Shown: positions 49,729 through 56,871 of the stretch, piece by piece | How positions within the stretch are numbered: position 1 is the stretch's first letter | How the letters are laid out: every line of letters starts with the position of its first letter | Assembly: GCA_014650475.1 (NCBI GenBank) | Contig: BMVA01000025.1 | Location: forward strand, 30,451-94,450 | DNA from: Streptomyces albogriseolus | GTDB lineage: Bacteria; Actinomycetota; Actinomycetes; Streptomycetales; Streptomycetaceae | Reading direction: 5' to 3' | Length of the DNA: 64,000 bases | The notes under the pieces: generated by a model | Database searches by the model: none | Told to the model about the DNA's origin: nothing | The model's input: only the letters and a program-made list of their open reading frames with translations | Program-made: the position numbers and the translations under genes

Positions 49729-50292
49729 GTGGGCATCGGTAGGGAAATGCGCCGCCTGTGCGGCGAATTGGTCACGGAGCTGACGCTTCCCGTCCCGGCG
49801 CGGCCCGCCGATCTCTACGCCGCCCTGTGCGGGGCGATGAGCCGGCGCCGCGGGCGGCCGGTGCTGTTCCGCACGGCGGCCTTCCCGCCGGGCACCGCGA
49901 GCGGGCTGTGGCTCGACATGGCGGACCAGGACCTCGTCGTGGTCGAGGAACGCACCGCGCCCGACCACCAGTTGGTGATCCTCGGCCACGAGCTGTGGCA
50001 CATGAAGGCCGGCCACTGCGGCCACCACGTGGCGGGCGCGGGCGCGGAGGTCGCGACCCGGTTATGGGGCGCCTCCCTCGACGACGACGCGCTGCGGGCG
50101 ACCGTGCTGCGGGTCGCCGCGCGCACGCGGTTCGACCTCGACGAGGAGAAGGAGGCCGAGGCGTTCGGGCTGCTGCTGGCCAGCAAGTGCCGCACGTACC
50201 TGGCCGGTTCACCGCTGCGCGGGCCGGTGCAGCGGGATCATCTGGCGGGGCGGATCGGGGCGTCGCTGGGGTACCTGGGGCCGCAGAGCTGA
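49729..50292 (+). CDS. ImmA/IrrE-like zinc metallopeptidase-fold protein, with a TTA codon
   Basis: A 187-residue protein. The metal site HExxH is HELWH in ILGHELWHMKAGHC (about 85-98). The C-terminal EEKEAEAFGLLLASKCR resembles the distal Glu helix of IrrE/ImmA. It probably inactivates the upstream XRE regulator. The GTG is preceded by GGGGAG; an ATG at 49747 is the alternative. Codon 112 is TTA (50062-50064), which in Streptomyces is read only by the bldA tRNA, so the protein should appear late in growth or during development (inference). Confidence 0.8.
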   Translation: MGIGREMRRLCGELVTELTLPVPARPADLYAALCGAMSRRRGRPVLFRTAAFPPGTASGLWLDMADQDLVVVEERTAPDHQLVILGHELWHMKAGHCGHHVAGAGAEVATRLWGASLDDDALRATVLRVAARTRFDLDEEKEAEAFGLLLASKCRTYLAGSPLRGPVQRDHLAGRIGASLGYLGPQS

Positions 50293-50441
50293 GGCCCTCC
50301 GGGCGGGTCGCGGCTGTGCGGGCGCCCTGAGCGGGCGGCGGCTCGGGGCGATTGTCAGTGGTGGGCGGCAAGCTGGTGGTGCGCCCCCGTTTGTGCCGGG
50401 GGTGCGGGGACCCACGACGACGACACGGGGAGAGCCGAGCG

Positions 50442-50681
50442 ATGCCCACCGCAGTACTGACCGACCGCGAGCGCACCGCCGTCCAGGCCTATCTCAGACT
50501 GCTGCACACGGTGAGGGCCGCCTTCGGCGACGACGGGCGTGGCCCGGCGGGGCCGGTTGCACTGCCCGTTGTCCCGCCTTCCGTTCTCGCGGAGGCGGAG
50601 GCCGCGTTGGAGGGGGCGGGGCTGGCGGGGAACGAAGAGGAGTTCTTCCGGATGGTGCGCGACTGGCAGCCCGCCGGCTAG
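50442..50681 (+). CDS. Hypothetical 79-aa protein
   Basis: A short soluble ORF with GGGGAGAG before the ATG and normal G/C third positions. It is helical at its N-terminus (TDRERTAVQAYLRLLHTVRAAF) followed by a Pro-rich spacer and a helical acidic tail ending FFRMVRDWQPAG. I do not recognise a family; similar small proteins occur in other streptomycetes beside regulator genes. It is 149 bp downstream of the ImmA-like gene. Confidence 0.6.
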   Translation: MPTAVLTDRERTAVQAYLRLLHTVRAAFGDDGRGPAGPVALPVVPPSVLAEAEAALEGAGLAGNEEEFFRMVRDWQPAG

Positions 50682-50753
50682 GGGGTGCCGCTCGGGCGCG
50701 GCTCGCTTGTGTTCTCCGGCGCGTCGTGCCCGGGACGGCCCGGGGATCGGGCG

Positions 50754-50807
50754 GCTGCGGGGTGGTGGGGGCTTGTCGCGCAGTTCCCCGCGCCCGTTGC
50801 GGGGCGC
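50754..50807 (+). repeat. Streptomyces-type dispersed intergenic repeat, copy 1
   Basis: Core GTCGCGCAGTTCCCCGCGCCC followed by a GGGGCGC closing arm (here split: GTCGCGCAGTTCC from 50775, then the GC-rich hairpin GCGCCC/GGGCGC at 50790-50807). The same element in inverse orientation is at 54667-54718. It is a well-known type of abundant Streptomyces intergenic sequence. It lies between the 79-aa ORF and the metallophosphoesterase 3' end. Confidence 0.75.
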
Positions 50808-50852
50808 CCCGCCGCACAGCCGATCGCCCGACGGCGCGTGCCGGGCACGTAC

Positions 50853-51713
50853 TCACCCCTGCGGGTCAGCCATCTCGGGCAGGATGCGACGGAGGCGGCC
50901 CGGTGGGACCGGGCGTTCGCGCCATTCGCGGGGGTAGCCCACCGAGACCTCCTCGAAGCGGACGCCGTCCTGCCAGGTCGTCCGGGGGATGTGCAGATGG
51001 CCGTAGACCATGGTCCGGACGGGGTAGGCGCGGTGCCAGTCGTCGGTGAGGACGGTGCCGCACCACATGGCGAACTCGGGGTACCGGAGCACCTCGGTCG
51101 GGTGGCGGTGCAGCGGCCAGTGCGTGACGGGGATCAGGGGGAGGCCCTCGGGGAGTTCCGCGAGGCGCCGTTCCGTCTCGGCGACCCGGGCGCGGCACCA
51201 GTCCTCGCGGGTCGGGTACGGGTCGGGGTGCAGCAGACGCTCGTCGGTGCAGACCACCCCGGTGCCGTACGCGTACTCCAGTCCCTCCTCCTTGGTGGTG
51301 CACCCGGGCGGGAGGAACGAGTAGTCGTACAGGAGGAAGAGGGGCGCGACGGCGACGGGGCCGCCAGGGCCCTCCCAGACCGGGTACGGGTCCTCGGGGG
51401 TGAGCACGCCCAGGTCGCGGCACTGCTCGACCAGATGGTCGTAGCGGGCGACGCCGCGCAGGGTGACGGCGTCACTCGGGTGGGTCCACAGTTCATGGTT
51501 GCCGGGCGTCCAGATCACGCGGGCGAAGCGGCCGGCGAGGGTCTTGAGGGCCCAGCGGACGTCCTCCACCGTCTCCGCGACGTCGCCGGCCACCAGCAGC
51601 CAGTCCTCGTCCGACCCGGGCCGCATGCCCTCGACGAGGTCGCGGTTCTCGGCATAGCCGATGTGCAGATCGCTGATGGCCCACAGCTGGGGGCCGTCTC
51701 CACCCGTCGCCAT
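50853..51713 (-). CDS. Metallophosphoesterase
   Basis: A 286-residue calcineurin-like phosphoesterase with all metal-binding motifs: SDLHIGY (motif I), AGDVAE (II), PGNHELW (III), PVTHWP (IV) and YGHLH (V). The substrate is not known. In many streptomycetes the equivalent gene is followed closely by a phosphopantetheinyl transferase; here the 3' side is only the dispersed repeat and a short ORF on the other strand. It is divergent from the ATP-grasp gene (238-bp gap). Confidence 0.92.
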   Translation of the reverse strand: MATGGDGPQLWAISDLHIGYAENRDLVEGMRPGSDEDWLLVAGDVAETVEDVRWALKTLAGRFARVIWTPGNHELWTHPSDAVTLRGVARYDHLVEQCRDLGVLTPEDPYPVWEGPGGPVAVAPLFLLYDYSFLPPGCTTKEEGLEYAYGTGVVCTDERLLHPDPYPTREDWCRARVAETERRLAELPEGLPLIPVTHWPLHRHPTEVLRYPEFAMWCGTVLTDDWHRAYPVRTMVYGHLHIPRTTWQDGVRFEEVSVGYPREWRERPVPPGRLRRILPEMADPQG

Positions 51714-51951
51714 CTCCTTCGTCCCTTCAGCAGCCGCCGGACCTCACCACGAGATCACATCCGCCCCGCCGCAACAACCGCGGACCGTCACCCGGCCGTG
51801 GTATCAGGACGGCCCTTCTTGGTCGTATGATCTGCCCGACACCACCGCCATGGACACGTCCTTCCCGCACGGCGGTTCGGTGCACCTCCCTACGTCATGC
51901 CCGGGCACGGGCCGCTCCGCCCTGCCCGCACACCCTTGAAAGGCGGCCTGC

Positions 51952-53085
51952 ATGGTCTCTCGCGTACGCGTCTGGCTCAACCGCACGTACGCGGAGAACG
52001 TGTTCTTCATGGATCAGCTGCGGCGAAATCCCAGCGACCGGGCCGTCGAGATCCATGCCACCCACGGCGACCCCGACTCCCCCGTCCTCGCCGCGGCCGA
52101 CACGGCCGAGCTGGAACCGGAGGGGCTCTCCCCCGCTGCGTACGTCGAGTACGCGCTCACCCAGTGCGAGCGGCGCGGGATCGACGTGTTCGTGCCCCGG
52201 CTGCACCAGGCGGCGATCGTCGCGCACCGCGCCGAGTTCGAGGCGGCCGGGACCGCGCTGCTGGCGCCTCCGCCCGAGGCGGTGGCCGTGTTCGAGGACA
52301 AGGTGGTCGCCTACCAGGCGGTCGAGTCGATCGGCGTGCCGGTGCCGCCGTGGTGGCGGGTCCGTGACGCCGACGAACTCCTCGCCGCTGTCGAGGAGTT
52401 GGAGCGGCTGGGACACCGGGCGTGCTTCAAGCCCGCGGCCGGCGCGGGCGGGGTCGGCTTCCGCATGATCACCCGCGGGCCCTTCTCGCTCTCCCAGCTG
52501 AAGGGTTTCCCCGGCCCGCAGGTCCCGCTCGACCTGGTGCTGGAGTCCCTGCGGCGGGCCGAGGAGCCGGTCGACTGGCTGGTGATGCCGCGGCTGGAGC
52601 AGCCGGAGGTGTCCGTGGACTGTCTCACCGGGCCGGACAACCGGGTCCGGCTGGCGATCGGCCGCACCAAGCACGGCCGCCGCCGGGGCTTCACGCTGCA
52701 CGAGCGGTGGCTGGAGCCGGCCCGGCAGATCGCCGAGGGATTCGGCCTGCACCACCTGTCCAACATCCAGTTCCGGATGCTCGGCGACCGGCCGGTGCTG
52801 ATGGACGTCAACACCCGCCCCGCGGGCGGGCTGCACCAGCTCTCGCTCTGCGGGATCAACGTGCCCTGGGCCGCGGTGCGGCTGGCGCTCGGCGACGACC
52901 CGGGCGAGATCAGCCCGCCGTTCCTGGGCCAGGACTACACGGTGGTGTCCGGTCCTCGCCCGCTGCTGCCGGTGACCGTGCCACGGCAGCGGACCGGCTC
53001 GTCCACGGTCACGGGCACGCTGGACGCTCTGCCGGCGCAGACGACGCCCACCGGGCCGCGGGCGGCGTCGGGGGCGCTGCAGTAG
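51952..53085 (+). CDS. ATP-grasp family ligase (hypothetical substrate)
   Basis: A 377-residue ATP-grasp fold protein. The central region has the nucleotide-binding Lys block HRACFKPAAGAGGVGFRMI, and the metal site ends in QFRMLGDRPVLMDVNTRPAGG (positions about 275-296, Asp and Asn as likely Mg ligands). Such enzymes join a carboxylate and an amine via acyl phosphate. It has no neighbours hinting at the substrate. The ATG is preceded by AAAGGCGG. A TATGAT -10-like box lies about 120 bp upstream. Confidence 0.85.
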   Translation: MVSRVRVWLNRTYAENVFFMDQLRRNPSDRAVEIHATHGDPDSPVLAAADTAELEPEGLSPAAYVEYALTQCERRGIDVFVPRLHQAAIVAHRAEFEAAGTALLAPPPEAVAVFEDKVVAYQAVESIGVPVPPWWRVRDADELLAAVEELERLGHRACFKPAAGAGGVGFRMITRGPFSLSQLKGFPGPQVPLDLVLESLRRAEEPVDWLVMPRLEQPEVSVDCLTGPDNRVRLAIGRTKHGRRRGFTLHERWLEPARQIAEGFGLHHLSNIQFRMLGDRPVLMDVNTRPAGGLHQLSLCGINVPWAAVRLALGDDPGEISPPFLGQDYTVVSGPRPLLPVTVPRQRTGSSTVTGTLDALPAQTTPTGPRAASGALQ

Positions 53086-53244
53086 CGGTCGCCGCGCCGG
53101 CCGTGACGGCGGGCCGTCGACGGGCTTCCGGATTTTTCCGAAAGAAATCGTCGCCAGGGTGTATCAGACCCCGGAGTGCGTGCTCTTGATGGTGAACGGC
53201 GACTGGGGAAGCCGCCGGGGGGAGCACGGGGGACCGGGGGGAGC

Positions 53245-53289
53245 TCGGGTCGGTCGGCCGCTGTCACGGGGGGCGACCGGCCGGCCCGA
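53245..53289. terminator. Probable bidirectional terminator
   Basis: Arms of 16 nt (53245-53260 and 53274-53289) pair with two G-U and one mismatch, between the convergent ATP-grasp and GH4 genes. Confidence 0.5.
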
Positions 53290-53304
53290 AGCCGGTTTCC
53301 CCCG

Positions 53305-54645
53305 CTATCCGCCCAGGTAGGCGAGTCCGGGGTGGACGGCCGTGTAGGCGTCCACGAGCCGGCGGGCCACGCTCACCGAGTCCACCAGCGGGTGCAGCGC
53401 GAAGGCCTTGACCGCCGTGGCGCGGGACCCCGACCGGGCGGCGGCCAGCACCTCGCGCTCCACGGCCTTCACGGCGCAGACCAGACCGACGGCGTGCCCC
53501 GGGAACGGATCGACCGAGACGGGGTGCGCCCCGTTGGCGTCCACCAGGCAGGGAGCCTCGATCACGGCGTCCTCGTCCAGCGGTGAGAGCGTTCCGCGGT
53601 TGCGGACGTTGAGGATCAGGGTGGTGCGCTCGTCCCGGGCGATGGCCCGCATCAGCGCGAGCGCCACCTTCTCGTAGCCGCCCGACAGGTCGTCCGCCTC
53701 GCGCTCCCCCGCGCCGGCCGCCTCCCGGTTCTCGCTCATGTAGGTCGCCTCCCGCTCCTCGCGGGTGCGGTTCCACAACTCCAGCGCGGACACGTCAGGT
53801 TCGGCCGTCCCGGCGTAGAAGCTCTCCTGCTGGTCCCGCAGGAAGGCGCCGCGGGTCCGGTCCGCCCGCTGGTACGCCCGCACGGCCTCGCGGTTGAAGT
53901 AGTAGTAGTGCAGGTATTCGTTGGGGATCGCGCCGAGCGAGCGCAGCCAGTCCGCGCCGAAGAGGCGGCCTTCCTCGAACGAGCCGAGCAGCGCGGGGTC
54001 GGCGAGGAGGCGCGGCAGCTGGTCCTGGCCTGCCACGCGCAGGCCGCGCACCCAGCCGAGGTGGTTGAGGCCGACGTAGTCGATCCACGCCTCGTCCGGC
54101 CGCGCGCCCAGCACCCGGGCGACACGGCGGCCGAGCCCGACCGGCGAGTCGCAGATGCCGATGACGCGGTCGCCGAGATGGCAGGACATGGCCTCGGTGA
54201 CCAGGCCCGCCGGGTTGGTGAAGTTGATGACCCAGGCGTCGGGGGCGAGGCGGGCCACCCGGCGGGCGATGTCGACGGCGACGGGCACGGTGCGCAGCCC
54301 GTAGGCGATGCCTCCGGCGCCCACGGTCTCCTGCCCGAGCACGCCTTCGGCGAGGGCCACCCGCTCGTCGTTCGCCCTGCCCTCCAGGCCGCCGACGCGG
54401 ATGGCGGAGAACACGAAGTCCGCGCCACGCAGCGCCTCGTCCGGATCGGTGGTCGTGGAGACCTCGGGCGCGTCGGACACCCCGGCGGCCTGCTCGGCCA
54501 GCACCCGGGAGATGGCCCGCAGGCGCCCGGCGTCCACGTCGTGCAGCACGACCCGGGTCACCCGCCCCGCGCCCCGGTCCTTGAGCAACGCCCCATACAC
54601 GAGCGGCACCCGGAACCCGCCGCCGCCAAGAATCGCCAGCTTCAC
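53305..54645 (-). CDS. GH4 family glycosidase (6-phospho-beta-glucosidase type)
   Basis: A 446-residue NAD- and divalent-metal-dependent glycosidase. N-terminal NAD motif LAILGGGGFRVPLVY; NFTNPAG and ICDSPVG blocks; catalytic metal Cys/His in GICDS and GLNHLGW; YLHYYYFNR. GH4 enzymes work by redox-assisted elimination on phosphorylated or free glycosides. I prefer the GTG at 54645, behind GGAAAGG, over an ATG at 54663. It stands alone; the divergent region carries a dispersed repeat. Substrate is a family guess. Confidence 0.87.
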   Translation of the reverse strand: MKLAILGGGGFRVPLVYGALLKDRGAGRVTRVVLHDVDAGRLRAISRVLAEQAAGVSDAPEVSTTTDPDEALRGADFVFSAIRVGGLEGRANDERVALAEGVLGQETVGAGGIAYGLRTVPVAVDIARRVARLAPDAWVINFTNPAGLVTEAMSCHLGDRVIGICDSPVGLGRRVARVLGARPDEAWIDYVGLNHLGWVRGLRVAGQDQLPRLLADPALLGSFEEGRLFGADWLRSLGAIPNEYLHYYYFNREAVRAYQRADRTRGAFLRDQQESFYAGTAEPDVSALELWNRTREEREATYMSENREAAGAGEREADDLSGGYEKVALALMRAIARDERTTLILNVRNRGTLSPLDEDAVIEAPCLVDANGAHPVSVDPFPGHAVGLVCAVKAVEREVLAAARSGSRATAVKAFALHPLVDSVSVARRLVDAYTAVHPGLAYLGG

Positions 54646-54666
54646 ACCGACACCTTTCCACACTCG

Positions 54667-54718
54667 CGCCCCGGAGGGGCGCGGGGAACTGCGCGATCAA
54701 CCCCCACCCCGCAGCACC
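54667..54718 (-). repeat. Streptomyces-type dispersed intergenic repeat, copy 2 (inverse orientation)
   Basis: The reverse complement reads GCTGCGGGGTGGGGGTTGA, then TCGCGCAGTTCCCCGCGCCC, then CTCCGGGGCGC, closely matching copy 1 at 50754-50807. It lies directly before the GH4 start, in the gap to the two-component operon. Confidence 0.75.
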
Positions 54719-54832
54719 CGCCACAAGTCCCCCACCCCCGTAGGCGCCCCGCCCCGAAATCCCTCTCACCGGTGAGGCGACACCCCCCACCCCCTCCCGA
54801 TACTGAAACCCCCGCCCCGAGGAGCCCCCCTC

Positions 54833-56032
54833 ATGACCCTTCGCTCCACCTTCGCCGAGGCGACGACCCGCTGGCGCCCCACCAACCCCTACGTACTTGA
54901 CGCGGCGCTGGCCGCACTCACCCTCTTCGCCGTCTCCCTCCAATGGATCTTCCCCGACGAGGGCGACGACCCCCTGTCCTGGCAGGGCTGGCTCCTCGGC
55001 GCCGCCACCGCCGTCCCCCTGATCTGGCGGCGCAGAGCCCCCTGCGCCGCCGCCTGGGCGGTCTCCGTCGCCACCCCCGCGCAGGCGCTCTACCACGCGC
55101 CCCCGCCGGACGTGATGTACGGCGGCATGGTCGCCCTGTACACCATGGCGGCCCAGGCGCGCCCCTGGCAGCGGCGGCTGATGCTCACCGGATGGATCGT
55201 CGGCGTCGTCGTCACCATGCAGCACCAGGCGCACCAGGCCCCCTTCGAGTACGCCTTCCACCTGATGGGCCTCGTCGCCGCGTACGCGCTGGGGATGCTC
55301 GCCCGGGTGCAGCGCGCCTACACCGCCGAGTTGGAGGACCGGGCCCGCCGGCTGGAGCGGGAGCGTGCCGCGGACACGGCGCGGGCCAGGGCGGAGGAGC
55401 GTGCCCGGATCGCGCGGGACATGCACGACATCCTGGCGCACGCGGTGAGCCTGATGGTGGTGCAGGCGGAGGCCGGTCCGGTGGTGGTGCGCAAGGACCC
55501 GGACCGCGCGGAGGCGACGTTCGACACCATCGCCGCCGCCGGACGCGACGCGATGGCTCAACTTCGTCGTATCCTCGGCGTGTTGAAGGAGGAACCGCCG
55601 GACGGGGACTCCGGGTCGCCCCGGCTGCCGCAGCCGGGCGTGACGGCGTTGCCGGAGCTGGTCCGGCTGGTGCGGCGCTCCACGGGTCTGCGCGCCGAGC
55701 TGCGGACCTCCGGGGAGCCGCGTCCGCTGTCCTCGGACACGGAGGTGGCGGCGTACCGGGTGGTGCAGGAGGCGCTCACCAACACCGTGAAGCACGCCCG
55801 CGCCTCCCGCGCGCTGGTGCGGCTGGACTGGGCGGACGACCATGTGTCCCTCACGGTGACGGACGACGGGCGGGGGCCGTCCGGCGGGCCGGGCGGGCAC
55901 GGGCTGATCGGCATCCGGGAGCGGGCCGCGGCCTGCGGGGGCAGCGCGGAGACCGGCGAGGCTCCGGGCGGCGGTTTCCGGGTCGTCGTACGGCTGCCGG
56001 TGGCGGCGGACAGGGAGGGGGCGCTCGGTTGA
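54833..56032 (+). CDS. NarL-type sensor histidine kinase
   Basis: A 399-residue HisKA_3 kinase. Four or five hydrophobic helices over residues about 20-160 form a membrane sensor; a coiled linker leads to the dimerisation/phosphorylation motif RARIARDMHDILAHAVSLM with phospho-acceptor His198. The HATPase_c domain follows (N-box EALTNTVKHA, GHGLIGIRERA). The signal is unknown. Its TGA overlaps the TTG of the response-regulator gene, so they are translationally coupled; an MMPL transporter lies downstream. Confidence 0.92.
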   Translation: MTLRSTFAEATTRWRPTNPYVLDAALAALTLFAVSLQWIFPDEGDDPLSWQGWLLGAATAVPLIWRRRAPCAAAWAVSVATPAQALYHAPPPDVMYGGMVALYTMAAQARPWQRRLMLTGWIVGVVVTMQHQAHQAPFEYAFHLMGLVAAYALGMLARVQRAYTAELEDRARRLERERAADTARARAEERARIARDMHDILAHAVSLMVVQAEAGPVVVRKDPDRAEATFDTIAAAGRDAMAQLRRILGVLKEEPPDGDSGSPRLPQPGVTALPELVRLVRRSTGLRAELRTSGEPRPLSSDTEVAAYRVVQEALTNTVKHARASRALVRLDWADDHVSLTVTDDGRGPSGGPGGHGLIGIRERAAACGGSAETGEAPGGGFRVVVRLPVAADREGALG

Positions 56033-56700
56033 GCATCCGGGTGGTGGTGGCGGACGACCAGGAGCTGGTCCGCGCGGGTTTCGGCATGATCCTCGACGCC
56101 CAGGACGACATCGAGGTGGTGGCCGAGGCGGCGGACGGGCGGGAGGCCGTGTCGGCGGTGCGCCGGCACGGCCCCGACGTGCTGCTGCTTGACATCCGCA
56201 TGCCGGTGATGGACGGCCTGGAGGCGGCCCGTCTGGTGTGCGCGGAGTCGGGCTGCAAGGTGGTCATGCTGACCACGTTCGACCTGGACGAGTACGTGTA
56301 CGAGGCGCTGTACGCGGGCGCCAGCGGCTTCCTGCTGAAGGACGTGCGCCGCGACGACCTGGTGCACGCGGTGCGGGTGGTCGCGGCCGGCGAGTCGCTG
56401 CTCGCCCCGACGGTGACCCGGCGGCTGGTGGCGGACCTGGTGAAGCGCCGCCGGGAACAGCCGGCCGCAGACGGCCCTCCCCCGCCGAGCCTGGACGCGC
56501 TCACCGCCCGCGAGGTGGAGACGCTGCGGCTGCTGGCCCGCGGCCTGTCCAACGCGGAGATCGCCGGCACCCTGTTCGTCAGCGAGCACACCGTCAAGAC
56601 ACATGTGAGCAACGTGCTGTCGAAGCTCGGTCTCAGGGACCGGGTGCAGGCGGTGATCTGCGCGTACGAGACCGGTCTCGTCACCCCGGGAGTCCCCTGA
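56029..56700 (+). CDS. NarL/LuxR-family response regulator (TTG start)
   Basis: A 223-residue regulator: receiver domain with acidic pocket Asp9-Asp10, phospho-acceptor Asp55 (LLLDIRMPVMDG) and Lys in FLLKDV; C-terminal LuxR HTH (LTAREVETLRLLARGLSNAE, IAGTLFVSEHTVKTHV). I choose the unusual TTG at 56029 because GGGAGGGG sits 7 nt upstream and it overlaps the kinase stop (TTGA); the first GTG would be at 56041. It probably controls the MMPL gene downstream or a distant target (inference). Confidence 0.93.
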   Translation: MSIRVVVADDQELVRAGFGMILDAQDDIEVVAEAADGREAVSAVRRHGPDVLLLDIRMPVMDGLEAARLVCAESGCKVVMLTTFDLDEYVYEALYAGASGFLLKDVRRDDLVHAVRVVAAGESLLAPTVTRRLVADLVKRRREQPAADGPPPPSLDALTAREVETLRLLARGLSNAEIAGTLFVSEHTVKTHVSNVLSKLGLRDRVQAVICAYETGLVTPGVP

Positions 56701-56710
56701 GGTCACTCCG

Positions 56711-56753
56711 GGCTCCCCCTCGGGTGCCCCCGGATCCCTCCGAGGGGGGAGCC
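56711..56753 (+). terminator. Terminator after the two-component operon
   Basis: GGCTCCCCCTCGG (56711-56723) pairs with CCGAGGGGGGAGCC (56740-56753) with a single bulged G. It separates the response regulator from the MMPL gene. Confidence 0.6.
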
Positions 56754-56871
56754 GGCGGGGCGTCTCCCCCGTACGGGCGAGGGACACGAACCGCTCCTCC
56801 CGGCGATCCGCCGGGGCACCCCGTGGCACGAGTCTTGAGGCGTCGACGAACGTCAACGCCGGGGAGGGATC

